This document shows positions 1 through 7,874 of a stretch of 64,000 nt of DNA, piece by piece. Location of the stretch: NCBI GenBank assembly GCA_964370735.1, contig CAYJLC010000007.1:4989-68988 (forward strand), in the 5' to 3' direction. The position numbers and the translations under genes are program-made. The stretch comes from CAYJLC01 sp964370735. GTDB lineage: Bacteria; Bacillota; Clostridia; Oscillospirales; Butyricicoccaceae. Position 1 is the first letter of the stretch, and each line of letters begins with the position of its first letter. Below the pieces are notes generated by a model. That model ran no database searches and was not told the DNA's origin. It saw only the letters and a list, made by a program, of their open reading frames with translations.

Positions 1-86
1 AAAAGAAAGCTTATAAAACTTATCCCAAAAAGCACAAGCACAATTTGAGTAAGCCTATATACCCACCTATTCTTTAAAATTTTCAT
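1..86 (-). CDS. ABC transporter permease, N-terminal fragment (DppB/NikB-like), cut by window edge
   Basis: Only 28 codons are visible; the gene runs off the left end of the window. The ATG at 86-84 follows a GAGGT ribosome site (95-91). The peptide has a short basic start and then the pattern R-L-x-Q-x-x-L-V-L-F-G-I-S-F-I-S-F-L. This is the usual first membrane segment of DppB/OppB/NikB permeases of the peptide and nickel ABC family. The gene lies directly behind a cobalamin riboswitch with a terminator, so cobalt, nickel or corrinoid-related uptake is a reasonable inference. The family call rests on very few residues. Confidence 0.5.
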   Translation of the reverse strand, partial: MKILKNRWVYRLTQIVLVLFGISFISFL

Positions 87-117
87 AAATACCTCGCCAC
101 ATCTAAAAAATCACCAT

Positions 118-150
118 AAAAAAATCTTAAACCCACAAGGATTTAAGATT
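118..150 (-). terminator. Riboswitch expression-platform terminator
   Basis: On the minus strand a 9-bp stem (150-142 with 131-123), extended by a T-G and two C-G pairs around a TTGT loop, is followed by a T run (124-118). It lies between the cobalamin aptamer and the permease start, so it is the probable transcriptional off-switch. Confidence 0.8.
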
Positions 151-225
151 GCACACAAAAATAAGCTAATAAAATTAGCAAACACAAAGCTTTTAAAATC
201 CGAAAAGTCTCTTTGTATACATTAA

Positions 226-375
226 GGCAGGTATTCTGACTCTAGCGTCAACGCTTTAAAACCCTTCCCAGATAAAAATCCAGTGGTATATTTCAAAACT
301 CGTCTATTACAGCAGCGGCTCTGTGTGGGATTTTCACCCATCTTCCCTTTTAATTGCCAACGGCACACCATAAGT
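226..375 (-). promoter_or_regulatory. Cobalamin (B12) riboswitch
   Basis: Read on the minus strand, this stretch carries the cobalamin aptamer signatures in order: AAAAGGGAA, then GGTGAAAATCCCACAC, then GCCGCTGCTGTAATAGACGAG-like core residues, then CCACTGG, a GGGAAGG segment, and the closing GAGTCAGAATACCTGCC (about 242-226). It is followed downstream by an intrinsic terminator and the permease gene. The expected behaviour is repression when adenosyl- or methylcobalamin is bound. Confidence 0.92.
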
Positions 376-395
376 ATCCATATTAAGTTACTACT

Positions 396-424
396 ATTTT
401 ATCATATTTTTTATTTATTTTCAA
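396..424 (-). promoter_or_regulatory. Promoter of the cobalamin riboswitch transcript
   Basis: On the minus strand, TTGAAA (424-419) and TAAAAT (401-396) are separated by 17 bases. The implied start lies about ten bases before the aptamer. Confidence 0.7.
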
Positions 425-584
425 TATAAAATATAAACAAATTTTCTACCGTTTTCTATAACTATATACCAAAATACGCTTTTTAAAAAGTTTCCTAACT
501 TTAACCTAAAAACTGCAATTTAACTGTCTAAATATTAATAAATTATAAATACTTTAAAATATTATAAATTTTTTGATTTAGGGG
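425..584. other. AT-rich intergenic stretch between divergent promoters
   Basis: About 160 bases of very AT-rich DNA lie between the minus-strand riboswitch promoter and the plus-strand yitT promoter. I see no reading frame, repeat or RNA element in it. Confidence 0.6.
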
Positions 585-613
585 TTGAAAATTAATATTT
601 TATTTGTTATAAT
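585..613 (+). promoter_or_regulatory. Promoter of the YitT gene
   Basis: TTGAAA (585-590), a 17-base spacer and a consensus TATAAT (608-613). The gene starts about 90 bases further on. Confidence 0.75.
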
Positions 614-710
614 GAGTTTGCTTATTGGCTTAATTCTAAATGTTTTAACCATAAATAAATAAACAAAATTCTTATATTAAGGAAGTTATTTTTAATAATA
701 AACTAAAGCT

Positions 711-1574
711 ATGAACAGAAAATTTTTACTAAATCAAGCACAGGATTTTTTAATGTTAAACCTAGGGGTTCTTTTGCTGGCTATCGGCATATATTTCTTT
801 AAATTCCCCAATAATTTTTCAACTGGTGGCGTCAGCGGAATTTCCGTCTTATTAACAGCACTGCCAATCCCTCTTTCTAGCAGTACAATTATGCTTATTA
901 TAAACCTGTTCTTCCTTTTACTTGGATTTATTGCCCTTGGAAAAGAAATTGGTGCAAAATCCATATATTGTACGCTCGCTTTATCATTTTTTATACAAGG
1001 TTTAGAAATTTTCTATCCTATCACCTCGTCACTTACCGACCAAAAAATGCTTGAACTTGCTTTTTCGATAATACTTCCTGGAATCGGTTCGGCTATTTTG
1101 TTCACTCTCGGTGCGTCGTCTGGCGGAACAGATATTTTAGCGCTAATAATCGGCAGAAGTACAGGCATTGAGCTTGGTTCTTCTTTGCTTTTAAGTGATT
1201 TTTTTATTACTTTTATGACATTATTCTTCTTCGGCATCGAAACTTGTCTATATTCTATGCTAGGCTTGATTTTAAAATCATTCGTTGTTGATAATGTAAT
1301 TGAAAATATTAGCACGAAAAAAATTGTTATAGTCATCAGCGAAAAAGAAACCGAAGTTACCGAATATGTCACAAATGAGCTAAATCGTGGTATCACTGTT
1401 TGGGGTTGTATCGGTGGTTTTACTGGTGCAAAAAAAGCAACTATGCTTACTGCTCTAAGTCGTGTTCAAGCTAGAAATCTTCGTACTTATGTAAAAGACA
1501 TTGATAAAAAGGCATTTATAATCGTAAATAATTCAACCGAAGTTATCGGAAAAGGATTTTATCGCAGTAACTAA
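711..1574 (+). CDS. YitT family membrane protein (DUF161 + DUF2179)
   Basis: A 287-residue protein of normal length for the YitT/YpjC family. The first two thirds hold five to six hydrophobic segments, starting with a helix at about 15-30 and the conserved TGGVSGI segment, and a glycine-rich GASSGGTDILA segment in the middle. The last 80 residues are a soluble DUF2179 domain with a GITVWGCIGGFTG-like core. Family members are cytoplasmic-membrane proteins of unknown transport or sensing function. The ATG is the first possible start after an in-frame stop but has no strong ribosome site; an AAGGAAG lies about 25 bases upstream. It is a single-gene unit with its own promoter and terminator. Confidence 0.9.
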   Translation: MNRKFLLNQAQDFLMLNLGVLLLAIGIYFFKFPNNFSTGGVSGISVLLTALPIPLSSSTIMLIINLFFLLLGFIALGKEIGAKSIYCTLALSFFIQGLEIFYPITSSLTDQKMLELAFSIILPGIGSAILFTLGASSGGTDILALIIGRSTGIELGSSLLLSDFFITFMTLFFFGIETCLYSMLGLILKSFVVDNVIENISTKKIVIVISEKETEVTEYVTNELNRGITVWGCIGGFTGAKKATMLTALSRVQARNLRTYVKDIDKKAFIIVNNSTEVIGKGFYRSN

Positions 1575-1590
1575 TTTATACTTAAATTTT

Positions 1591-1621
1591 GAAGTCATCT
1601 TTAAAGATGGCTTCTTTTTTT
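1591..1621 (+). terminator. Intrinsic terminator after YitT gene
   Basis: GAAG-CATCTTT/AAAGATG-CTTC stem followed by seven or more T. Confidence 0.85.
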
Positions 1622-1654
1622 ATCTCACCATAAAAATTTATCGGTATAAATATA

Positions 1655-1683
1655 TTGACACCGAATTTTTTTTGTGTTATAAT
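1655..1683 (+). promoter_or_regulatory. Promoter of marR-ABC operon
   Basis: Consensus TTGACA (1655-1660), 17-base spacer, consensus TATAAT (1678-1683). This is among the strongest-looking promoters in the window, which suits a gene set held down by a repressor. Confidence 0.88.
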
Positions 1684-1684
1684 C

Positions 1685-1702
1685 GTATCAATAGATTGAT
1701 AC
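1685..1702. promoter_or_regulatory. Palindromic operator at the marR promoter
   Basis: GTATCAATAGATTGATAC is a perfect 8-bp inverted repeat with a 2-base centre. It lies immediately after the -10 box and covers the expected transcription start. Its size and position fit a MarR-family dimer site, so autorepression by the following gene is likely. Binding itself is inferred. Confidence 0.7.
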
Positions 1703-1722
1703 CAACGAATTTAGGAGGAATT

Positions 1723-2235
1723 ATGGATAAAGATTTACTAATTAAATTTCTTGAGGTTTATGATTTTATAAATAGAGAAATTAAACAAGAACGAAAAAAA
1801 GGAAAAAAACATCACGACAAAGAACATAAATGTCGTGACCACCACGATAAGGAGCATCACGATAAGGAGCATCACGATAAAAAACACAAAGAACGCCTTT
1901 CTTTAACTGCAATTAATACGCTTAGATTGCTTATTGATTCCGAAAATATCAACCAAAGAACGCTTTCTAAAAAATTAAATGTAACTGCTCAAGCAATGTC
2001 TGAAACTATTAAAAAACTTTTCGAGAATGGTTATGTTGAAAAAATAAACAATAAAGTCAACAACGAAAACATCATTTCGCTTACAGAAAAAGGCAAAGAA
2101 CGCGCGATACATTTCGACAAGGTAATAAACAATGTAACTGAGGGTATTTTCGCAAATTTAGAACAAGACGAAAAAGCAACTCTTTTAAATCTACTAGCTA
2201 AAATTTCTGTGGAGGATGAAAATGAACCTACTTAA
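1723..2235 (+). CDS. MarR-family transcriptional regulator with histidine-rich insert
   Basis: 170 residues from the ATG at 1723, which has an AGGAGG site 5 bases upstream; an earlier in-frame start would lie at the promoter and is unlikely. Residues about 58-130 form the winged helix (QRTLSKKLNVTAQAMSETIKKL is the recognition region) and the end is the dimer helix. Residues 30-55 are unusual: ten histidines and one cysteine in HHDKEH-type units. The DNA there is a 15-base tandem repeat (about 1840-1884). Such a tract may bind Ni, Zn, Co or Cu, but no metal response has been shown. The gene overlaps the next one by 14 bases and leads an ABC exporter operon, a common arrangement for drug- or stress-inducible efflux. 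Confidence 0.88.
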   Translation: MDKDLLIKFLEVYDFINREIKQERKKGKKHHDKEHKCRDHHDKEHHDKEHHDKKHKERLSLTAINTLRLLIDSENINQRTLSKKLNVTAQAMSETIKKLFENGYVEKINNKVNNENIISLTEKGKERAIHFDKVINNVTEGIFANLEQDEKATLLNLLAKISVEDENEPT

Positions 2236-3940
2236 AAAGTATTTTTTAATGCAAAAAACAAGATTGGTTGTTATGTTTTTGCTCAAAATACTTGCGTCTT
2301 CAGTCGGATTATTTATTCCTTGGGCATTTGCTCATATCGTGGAATACATAATTCCGTTGAACTCTCAAGCCGAGATAATCAAATGGTCTATATATATGAT
2401 TCTCTTTGCAATATTAAACCTAGTTTCAAACCTACTTGCATTTCATATCAACGCAAATTTCACAGTTAAGCTGTCAAAAGACATTCGAACAGCTGTTTTC
2501 GAGAAATCTTGCCATTTAGACTGCGATAAAGTCGATAAATTCGGAATTTCTTCCATCACTTCAAGGCTAACAAGTGATATTATGAGTGTGCAAACATTCT
2601 CAGGAAAGTTAATGACAAAAGGTGTTGCCACAATAACTACTTTCATCGGAAGTATCGCAACAGCGAGCATCATGGATATTAAACTTGCGATAGTTATGTT
2701 TATTTGTGTGCCTTTCATCATGCTTACGGTTTATTTCACTATGACAATTGCGCTAAAACGCTTTGCTCTTACTAGAAAAGCTACCGATGATTTAGTTAAA
2801 TCTATCAGAGAAAATGTAATGGGTATAAGGGTTATAAAGGCGCTATCTAAGTTTGAATATGAGGAAACTCGCTTTGAAACTATAAATGAAAGTCTTAAAA
2901 AATCGTATCTAAAAGCTGGTATTGTCGATGCTATCGGTTCTCCAACTATGAAACTTATCATAAATATTGGCATGGTGGCTACACTTCTTGTCGGTGCATA
3001 TTTCATAAATTCTGGGCTTAGCGACCTTACATCACTTATTGCATTTATGAGTTATTTCACTATGGTTTTAACTTCTCTAGTTGGAATTGGTCAAATGTTT
3101 ACGATGTATTCAAAGGCTGGCGCTGCTGCAAACAGAATTGAAGAAATTATAAACACTGAAAACCACGAATTTTCTAGCACATCTAAAAAATACACAAGTT
3201 CTGCCAACATTGAGTTTAAAAACGTAAGTTTTTCTTATGATGATAGTGGTGAAGTGTTGAAAAATATCTCTTTTTCTGTAAAAAAAGGTGAAACTTTAGG
3301 CATTATCGGTGTTACAGGTTCTGGAAAATCAACTCTTACAAGTCTACTGCTTAGATTATACGAGCCGACTTCTGGCGAAATTTTCATAAACGGACAGCCG
3401 ATAAATAATTATGAATCACAAGAACTTTATGAAATGTTCGGAGTTGTATTCCAATCGGATATTATTTTTTCTGACAGTGTTAGTGAAAATATTAATTTTG
3501 GTAGAAATATTTCTGAAAATGATATTAAATCTGCTGCAAAATCTTCTCAAGCAGAACATTTTATCAGCAATTTAAAAGAAAAGTACAATTCTTTAATTAA
3601 TATTAGAGGTCAAAATATTAGTGGTGGCGAAAAGCAACGTCTGCTTATTTCAAGAGCAATAGCTTCTAAGCCAGAAATTTTACTTCTTGATGACAGCACT
3701 AGCGCACTTGATTATAAAACCGATGCACTTTTACGCAAATCTCTTGCGACAGAACTTAAAAATTCGACAAAAATTTTAGTTTCAAGCAGGGTTGCGTCTA
3801 TTATGAACGCCGAGCAAATCCTAGTTATAAATGATGGTCAAATTGTTTCAAAAGGTGTTCACAGCGAGCTTGTAAAATCTTGCGAAATCTACAAAGAAAT
3901 TAGCAAGTTGCAACTTGGCGACTCTAAATTATACGCGTAA
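2222..3940 (+). CDS. ABC exporter half-transporter, subunit 1 (degenerate ATPase site)
   Basis: 572 residues: six membrane helices (about 15-300), then an ATPase domain. I chose the ATG at 2222 because GGAGG ends at 2215; an ATG at 2216 is too close. The ATPase has Walker A GVTGSGKST, a Q-loop VVFQSD and a canonical signature ISGGEKQR. Walker B ends LLLDDSTSALD, so the catalytic glutamate is aspartate, and the switch histidine position reads SSRVASI without histidine. This matches the non-catalytic half of heterodimeric multidrug exporters such as BmrCD or TM287/288. It overlaps marR and is followed 12 bases later by its partner. Substrate unknown. Confidence 0.92.
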   Translation: MNLLKKYFLMQKTRLVVMFLLKILASSVGLFIPWAFAHIVEYIIPLNSQAEIIKWSIYMILFAILNLVSNLLAFHINANFTVKLSKDIRTAVFEKSCHLDCDKVDKFGISSITSRLTSDIMSVQTFSGKLMTKGVATITTFIGSIATASIMDIKLAIVMFICVPFIMLTVYFTMTIALKRFALTRKATDDLVKSIRENVMGIRVIKALSKFEYEETRFETINESLKKSYLKAGIVDAIGSPTMKLIINIGMVATLLVGAYFINSGLSDLTSLIAFMSYFTMVLTSLVGIGQMFTMYSKAGAAANRIEEIINTENHEFSSTSKKYTSSANIEFKNVSFSYDDSGEVLKNISFSVKKGETLGIIGVTGSGKSTLTSLLLRLYEPTSGEIFINGQPINNYESQELYEMFGVVFQSDIIFSDSVSENINFGRNISENDIKSAAKSSQAEHFISNLKEKYNSLINIRGQNISGGEKQRLLISRAIASKPEILLLDDSTSALDYKTDALLRKSLATELKNSTKILVSSRVASIMNAEQILVINDGQIVSKGVHSELVKSCEIYKEISKLQLGDSKLYA

Positions 3941-3952
3941 GGAGGGATTATA

Positions 3953-5755
3953 TTGAAAGGAAAACTTGGAGGGCAAATGCCTTTTAAAAAGCGAAGTGGC
4001 AAAGAAAATGCAAAGACTTTATCGAAATTATATTCATATATAAAACAATATAAACTCTTCTTAATAGGAGCAGTAGTTCTTACAATTTTATCGAACACAG
4101 GTACCCTTATAGCCCCAAAACTTATCGAAAATTGCGTAGCTATCATCGAATCTGGTCTTGCAAATGCAGATTTTAGCACACTTATCAGTTTTTGTGTGAT
4201 TATGATAGTTTTTTATATAGTAACTTATTTTTTAAGTATTTTGCTATCGTACACAATGATGAAATTCGGACAAAATGTCGGTTTTATACTAAGAAAATCG
4301 GCGTTTAAAAAATTCGACAGACTGCCTGTTTCCTACTTTGATACTCACCAAACTGGAGATGTTATCAGTAGATTTACTTATGATATTGATATGGTTTCAA
4401 GCTCTGTGGGTGGTACTTTTGTAAGCTTTGCTACAAGTATGATAACTCTTATAGGTTCATTTTTTATGATGTTTACATCAAATATGACACTTATGGCAAG
4501 TTTCTTTGTAACTATTCCGATATCACTTGTTTTAGGAGGCATTTGGGCTAAAAAAGTTCGTGAGTATAATAAAGAAAAATCGATTAAAACAGGCGAACTC
4601 AATGGTTTTGTCGAAGATAAAATCTCAGGTCACAAGACTATCAAAGTATATTCTCAAGAGAAAAATATTCTAAAAAAATTCTTTATTAAAAACAATGAAT
4701 GGGGCAAGGCACAATATAAAGCCGATTTTCGTGGTGCTGGAATTTTGCGTGGTGGACTTCAATTTGTGTCGCAACTTACTACTACTTTTCTTTATATTCA
4801 CAGCATATTTTTGCTTATAAATGGAAGTATTACACTAGCCGAAATCACAAGTTTTGTTCTTTATGCAAAAATGTTTACTGGAATTGTAAATGAACTTTCT
4901 GTAATTTACAGTGATTTACAAAGTGCGCTTGCTACCGCCGACAGAGTTTTTGATTTTATTGAAGAACCAGAGGAAAAAGACGACGATGAAGATGCTGTCG
5001 TATTATCAAACCCAAAAGGCGATGTTCATATAAAAAATGTGTCTTTCCAATATAACGAACACAGAAAAATTCTAAATAATATAAATATCGAGGCAAGTTC
5101 AAACCATGTTGTTGCAATAGTTGGCCATACTGGTGCTGGAAAAACTACTTTAATCAATTTACTTATGAAATTCTATCATGTAAATGAAGGTGGAATTTAT
5201 TTTGATGGTGTGAATATCGAGCATTTAACAAAAAACAGCTTACGCTCGGCTTGTACTATGGTTTTACAAGATACGTGGCTTTTTAGTGGCACAATTTTCG
5301 AAAATATTGCTTATGGAAAAGAAAATGCAACACTAGAAGAAGTAATTCGCGCTGCAAAAGCCGTTTCACTCCACGAGTATATCTCTCACCTTCCTAATGG
5401 TTATGACACGCAAATCACCGAAAGTACGACAAATATTTCTAGTGGTCAAAAGCAACTTATAACGATTGCAAGGGCGATGCTATTAGATGCAAAAATATTA
5501 ATTTTAGACGAAGCTACATCAAATGTAGACACTTTAACCGAGATAAATGTGCAAAATTCTATGAAAGAACTTATGAAAAATAAGACTTCTTTTGTAATTG
5601 CACACAGACTTTCGACTATTAAAAATGCCGACACTATTTTGCTGTTTGACAAAGGAGAAATCATAGAACAAGGCACACACGATGAACTTTTAGCACTAAA
5701 TAAGAACTATGCGAAATTATACAATTCTCAATTTGATATGGTTTTGCAAAACTAA
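3953..5755 (+). CDS. ABC exporter half-transporter, subunit 2 (catalytic)
   Basis: 600 residues: six membrane helices (about 35-320) then an ATPase domain with Walker A GHTGAGKTT, Q-loop MVLQDTWL, intact Walker B ILILDEATSNVD and switch histidine IAHRLSTI. Its signature reads NISSGQKQ in place of LSGGQ. Together with subunit 1 this gives one intact and one degenerate ATP site, the classic heterodimer pattern. The start is TTG at 3953 with GGAGGG seven bases upstream. An ATG at 3977 also has a GGAGGG close by, so the first eight residues are uncertain. A strong terminator follows. Confidence 0.92.
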   Translation: MKGKLGGQMPFKKRSGKENAKTLSKLYSYIKQYKLFLIGAVVLTILSNTGTLIAPKLIENCVAIIESGLANADFSTLISFCVIMIVFYIVTYFLSILLSYTMMKFGQNVGFILRKSAFKKFDRLPVSYFDTHQTGDVISRFTYDIDMVSSSVGGTFVSFATSMITLIGSFFMMFTSNMTLMASFFVTIPISLVLGGIWAKKVREYNKEKSIKTGELNGFVEDKISGHKTIKVYSQEKNILKKFFIKNNEWGKAQYKADFRGAGILRGGLQFVSQLTTTFLYIHSIFLLINGSITLAEITSFVLYAKMFTGIVNELSVIYSDLQSALATADRVFDFIEEPEEKDDDEDAVVLSNPKGDVHIKNVSFQYNEHRKILNNINIEASSNHVVAIVGHTGAGKTTLINLLMKFYHVNEGGIYFDGVNIEHLTKNSLRSACTMVLQDTWLFSGTIFENIAYGKENATLEEVIRAAKAVSLHEYISHLPNGYDTQITESTTNISSGQKQLITIARAMLLDAKILILDEATSNVDTLTEINVQNSMKELMKNKTSFVIAHRLSTIKNADTILLFDKGEIIEQGTHDELLALNKNYAKLYNSQFDMVLQN

Positions 5756-5761
5756 ACAACC

Positions 5762-5804
5762 TGCACTGAATTTAGCAATACGCTAAGTTCGGTGCATTTT
5801 TTTT
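5762..5804 (+). terminator. Intrinsic terminator after ABC exporter operon
   Basis: Long imperfect stem TGCAC-GAA-TTAGC / GCTAA-TTC-GTGCA followed by eight T. Confidence 0.88.
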
Positions 5805-5877
5805 GTTTATATTTTTTAATATTTCGGTATGTCCTCGTTAAAAAATATAAATTTGCGAAATATTATCATATTTCCTG

Positions 5878-5906
5878 TTTACTTCTAAGCAAATTTATGT
5901 TAATAT
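5878..5906 (+). promoter_or_regulatory. Probable promoter of the hydrogenase operon
   Basis: TTTACT (5878-5883), 17-base spacer, TAATAT (5901-5906). It is weaker than consensus, and the -10 box lies inside the Rex-like palindrome. Confidence 0.55.
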
Positions 5907-5914
5907 ATTAACAA
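5897..5914. promoter_or_regulatory. Rex-type redox operator
   Basis: ATGTTAATATATTAACAA matches the clostridial Rex consensus TTGTTAA-N4-TTAACAA at 13 of the 14 fixed positions. It overlaps the predicted -10 box of an operon encoding two hydrogenases. Rex represses fermentative genes when NADH/NAD+ is low, so this operon is probably induced under reducing conditions. The rex gene is not in this window. Confidence 0.75.
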
Positions 5915-5941
5915 AGTTATTTATATAAAGGGGATAAAATT

Positions 5942-6172
5942 ATGGAAATTAAAGTATGCATTGGTAGTTCATGTCATTTAAAGGGTTCAAGATTAGTGGT
6001 TGAAAAGCTACAAAACTTAATCCAAAGCAACAATTTGCAAGATAAAGTAGAACTTTCTGGAACTTTTTGTATGGCTAAATGCCAACAGGGCGTATGTGTT
6101 TCTGTTGATGATGCTATTCATTCTGTAAAACCAGAAACAGTAGATTCTTTTTTTGAAAATGTAGTTCTTTAG
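5942..6172 (+). CDS. Thioredoxin-like [2Fe-2S] protein (NuoE C-terminal type)
   Basis: A 76-residue protein corresponding to the thioredoxin-fold [2Fe-2S] domain of NuoE and HydC subunits. The four expected ligands are C6, C11 (CX4C) and C43, C47 (CX3C), with an extra C52. It lacks the N-terminal helical part of full NuoE. As the first gene of a hydrogenase operon it probably passes electrons to or from the following iron-sulfur proteins. The ATG follows a GGGG-type ribosome site and the Rex-like operator. Next gene begins 19 bases later. Confidence 0.85.
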   Translation: MEIKVCIGSSCHLKGSRLVVEKLQNLIQSNNLQDKVELSGTFCMAKCQQGVCVSVDDAIHSVKPETVDSFFENVVL

Positions 6173-6191
6173 CCTTGAAAGTAGGTAAAAA

Positions 6192-7874
6192 ATGGTCGAA
6201 TATTTAAAGCTTAAAAAATCAAATTGCAAAAACTGTTATAAATGCATTCGCTGTTGCCCTGTAAAATCAATCCGATTTTCTGGTGGTCAGGCAAATATCG
6301 TAGGCAATGAATGTATTTTGTGTGGTCAATGTTTTGTTACATGTCCACAAAACGCAAAGGAAATCGCAAGCAGTGTTGAAGCTACTAAGGTGCTAATTTG
6401 TTCTGGTGAACCAGTTATTGCGTCAATTGCACCTGCTTTCATTGCAAATTATAACGGAATTGGTATAAAAACACTCGAAAAAGCATTAATACAGCTTGGT
6501 TTTAGTCACGCTGAAGAAACTGCCATCGGTGCTACAATCGTCAAAAATGAATATTCCGAAATGATAAATCGTGATAAAAAAAATATATTAATCACTTCTT
6601 CATGTCATTCGGTAAATTTGCTTGTGCAAAAATATTACCCAACTTTACTGCCGTTTCTTGCCGATGTAGTTTCACCTATGCAAGCACACGCAATCGACAT
6701 TAAAAAGAGAAATCCTAACGCAAAAGTCGTTTTTATTGGGCCTTGTGTGGCAAACAAGGACGAAGCTGGATATTATTCTGGCATTGTAGACGAAGCTTTA
6801 ACTTTCGAGGAGCTTAGCGAATGGTTAAGTGAAGAAAATATTACATTCGACTATTCTGACGAAAAAGATAGCATAAACGAAAGTTTAGCGAGATTTTTCC
6901 CTACTACTGGTGGAATTTTAAAGACAATTACAGATAAAAATCCTGATTACACCTATTTTGCAGTAGATGGTGTCGACAATTGCATGAATGTGCTCGACGA
7001 AATTTCAGAAGGTTCGCTTGAAAGATGCTTTATTGAAATGTCGGCTTGTGTTGGAAGCTGTGTCGGTGGCCCTGTTATGGAAAAGAAAAGTAAAAATATG
7101 CTTTCAAATTTTATGGATATAAATCATTATGCAGGTGAAAAAGATTTCGTGACATCCCCTCTTTCACCTGAATATCTCCACAAAAGTTTTACACCGATTG
7201 AGCGAAAAAATGCTACCCCATCTGATAGCGATATTGCGAAAATTCTTCTACAAATCGGAAAAGAAAGTCGCGAAGACGAGCTTGACTGTGGGTCTTGTGG
7301 CTATAATTCGTGTCGCGAAAAGGCAGAAGCTGTTTATTACGGCAAAGCCGACCTTACTATGTGTCTGCCATTTTTAAACGAAAAAGCAGAAACTTTCTCC
7401 GATTTAATCGTTAATAACACGCCGAATGCAATCATCGTTTTAAACGATAATTTAGAGGTTCAAAGGGTAAATCAAGCGACACTAAAGCTTTTAAATCTGC
7501 GTTCTGAGGGTGATATTTTAGGAGAACAAGTCGTTAAAATACTCGACCCGTTAGATTTTATAAATGTGCGCAAATCTGGCATTTCTATACGTGATAAAAG
7601 CGTATATTTAGCAGAGTATAACAAATATATACACCAAACGATTATTTTTGATAAGCAGTATAAAATGTTTGTTTGCATCATGAGAAATGTGACAGACGAG
7701 GAAGTTTCTCGTGCTAAAAAAGAAGAAATCAGCAGAAAAACCATCGAAACTACCGATAAAGTTATCGAAAAGCAAATGCGTGTCGTGCACGAAATTGCAT
7801 CACTGCTAGGCGAAACTGCTGCCGAAACAAAAATTGCATTAACTAAGCTAAAGGAGTCGATTAAAGATGATTAA
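6192..7874 (+). CDS. Sensory-type [FeFe]-hydrogenase with PAS domain (HydS-like, group C)
   Basis: 560 residues. Two [4Fe-4S] motifs (C12/15/18/22 and C41/44/47/51) are followed by a shortened H-cluster domain with all four expected cysteines (C138, C185, C286, C290). A third four-cysteine motif follows (C366, C369, C374, C391), then a PAS domain at about 400-505 and a C-terminal helix. Aligned without gaps to the catalytic enzyme in the same operon, C138 is the cluster ligand and the neighbouring proton-relay cysteine is Ser137. Loss of that cysteine with a PAS domain is typical of HydS-type hydrogen sensors. It overlaps the phosphatase gene by 8 bases, suggesting coupled translation and a shared pathway. 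Hydrogen sensing is inferred from the family. Confidence 0.87.
   Translation: MVEYLKLKKSNCKNCYKCIRCCPVKSIRFSGGQANIVGNECILCGQCFVTCPQNAKEIASSVEATKVLICSGEPVIASIAPAFIANYNGIGIKTLEKALIQLGFSHAEETAIGATIVKNEYSEMINRDKKNILITSSCHSVNLLVQKYYPTLLPFLADVVSPMQAHAIDIKKRNPNAKVVFIGPCVANKDEAGYYSGIVDEALTFEELSEWLSEENITFDYSDEKDSINESLARFFPTTGGILKTITDKNPDYTYFAVDGVDNCMNVLDEISEGSLERCFIEMSACVGSCVGGPVMEKKSKNMLSNFMDINHYAGEKDFVTSPLSPEYLHKSFTPIERKNATPSDSDIAKILLQIGKESREDELDCGSCGYNSCREKAEAVYYGKADLTMCLPFLNEKAETFSDLIVNNTPNAIIVLNDNLEVQRVNQATLKLLNLRSEGDILGEQVVKILDPLDFINVRKSGISIRDKSVYLAEYNKYIHQTIIFDKQYKMFVCIMRNVTDEEVSRAKKEEISRKTIETTDKVIEKQMRVVHEIASLLGETAAETKIALTKLKESIKDD

Noticed and set aside
1790..1890. The 15-base tandem repeat as a CRISPR or mobile repeat
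   Set aside because: It stays in frame inside a MarR gene and encodes a His-rich peptide; there are no spacers.
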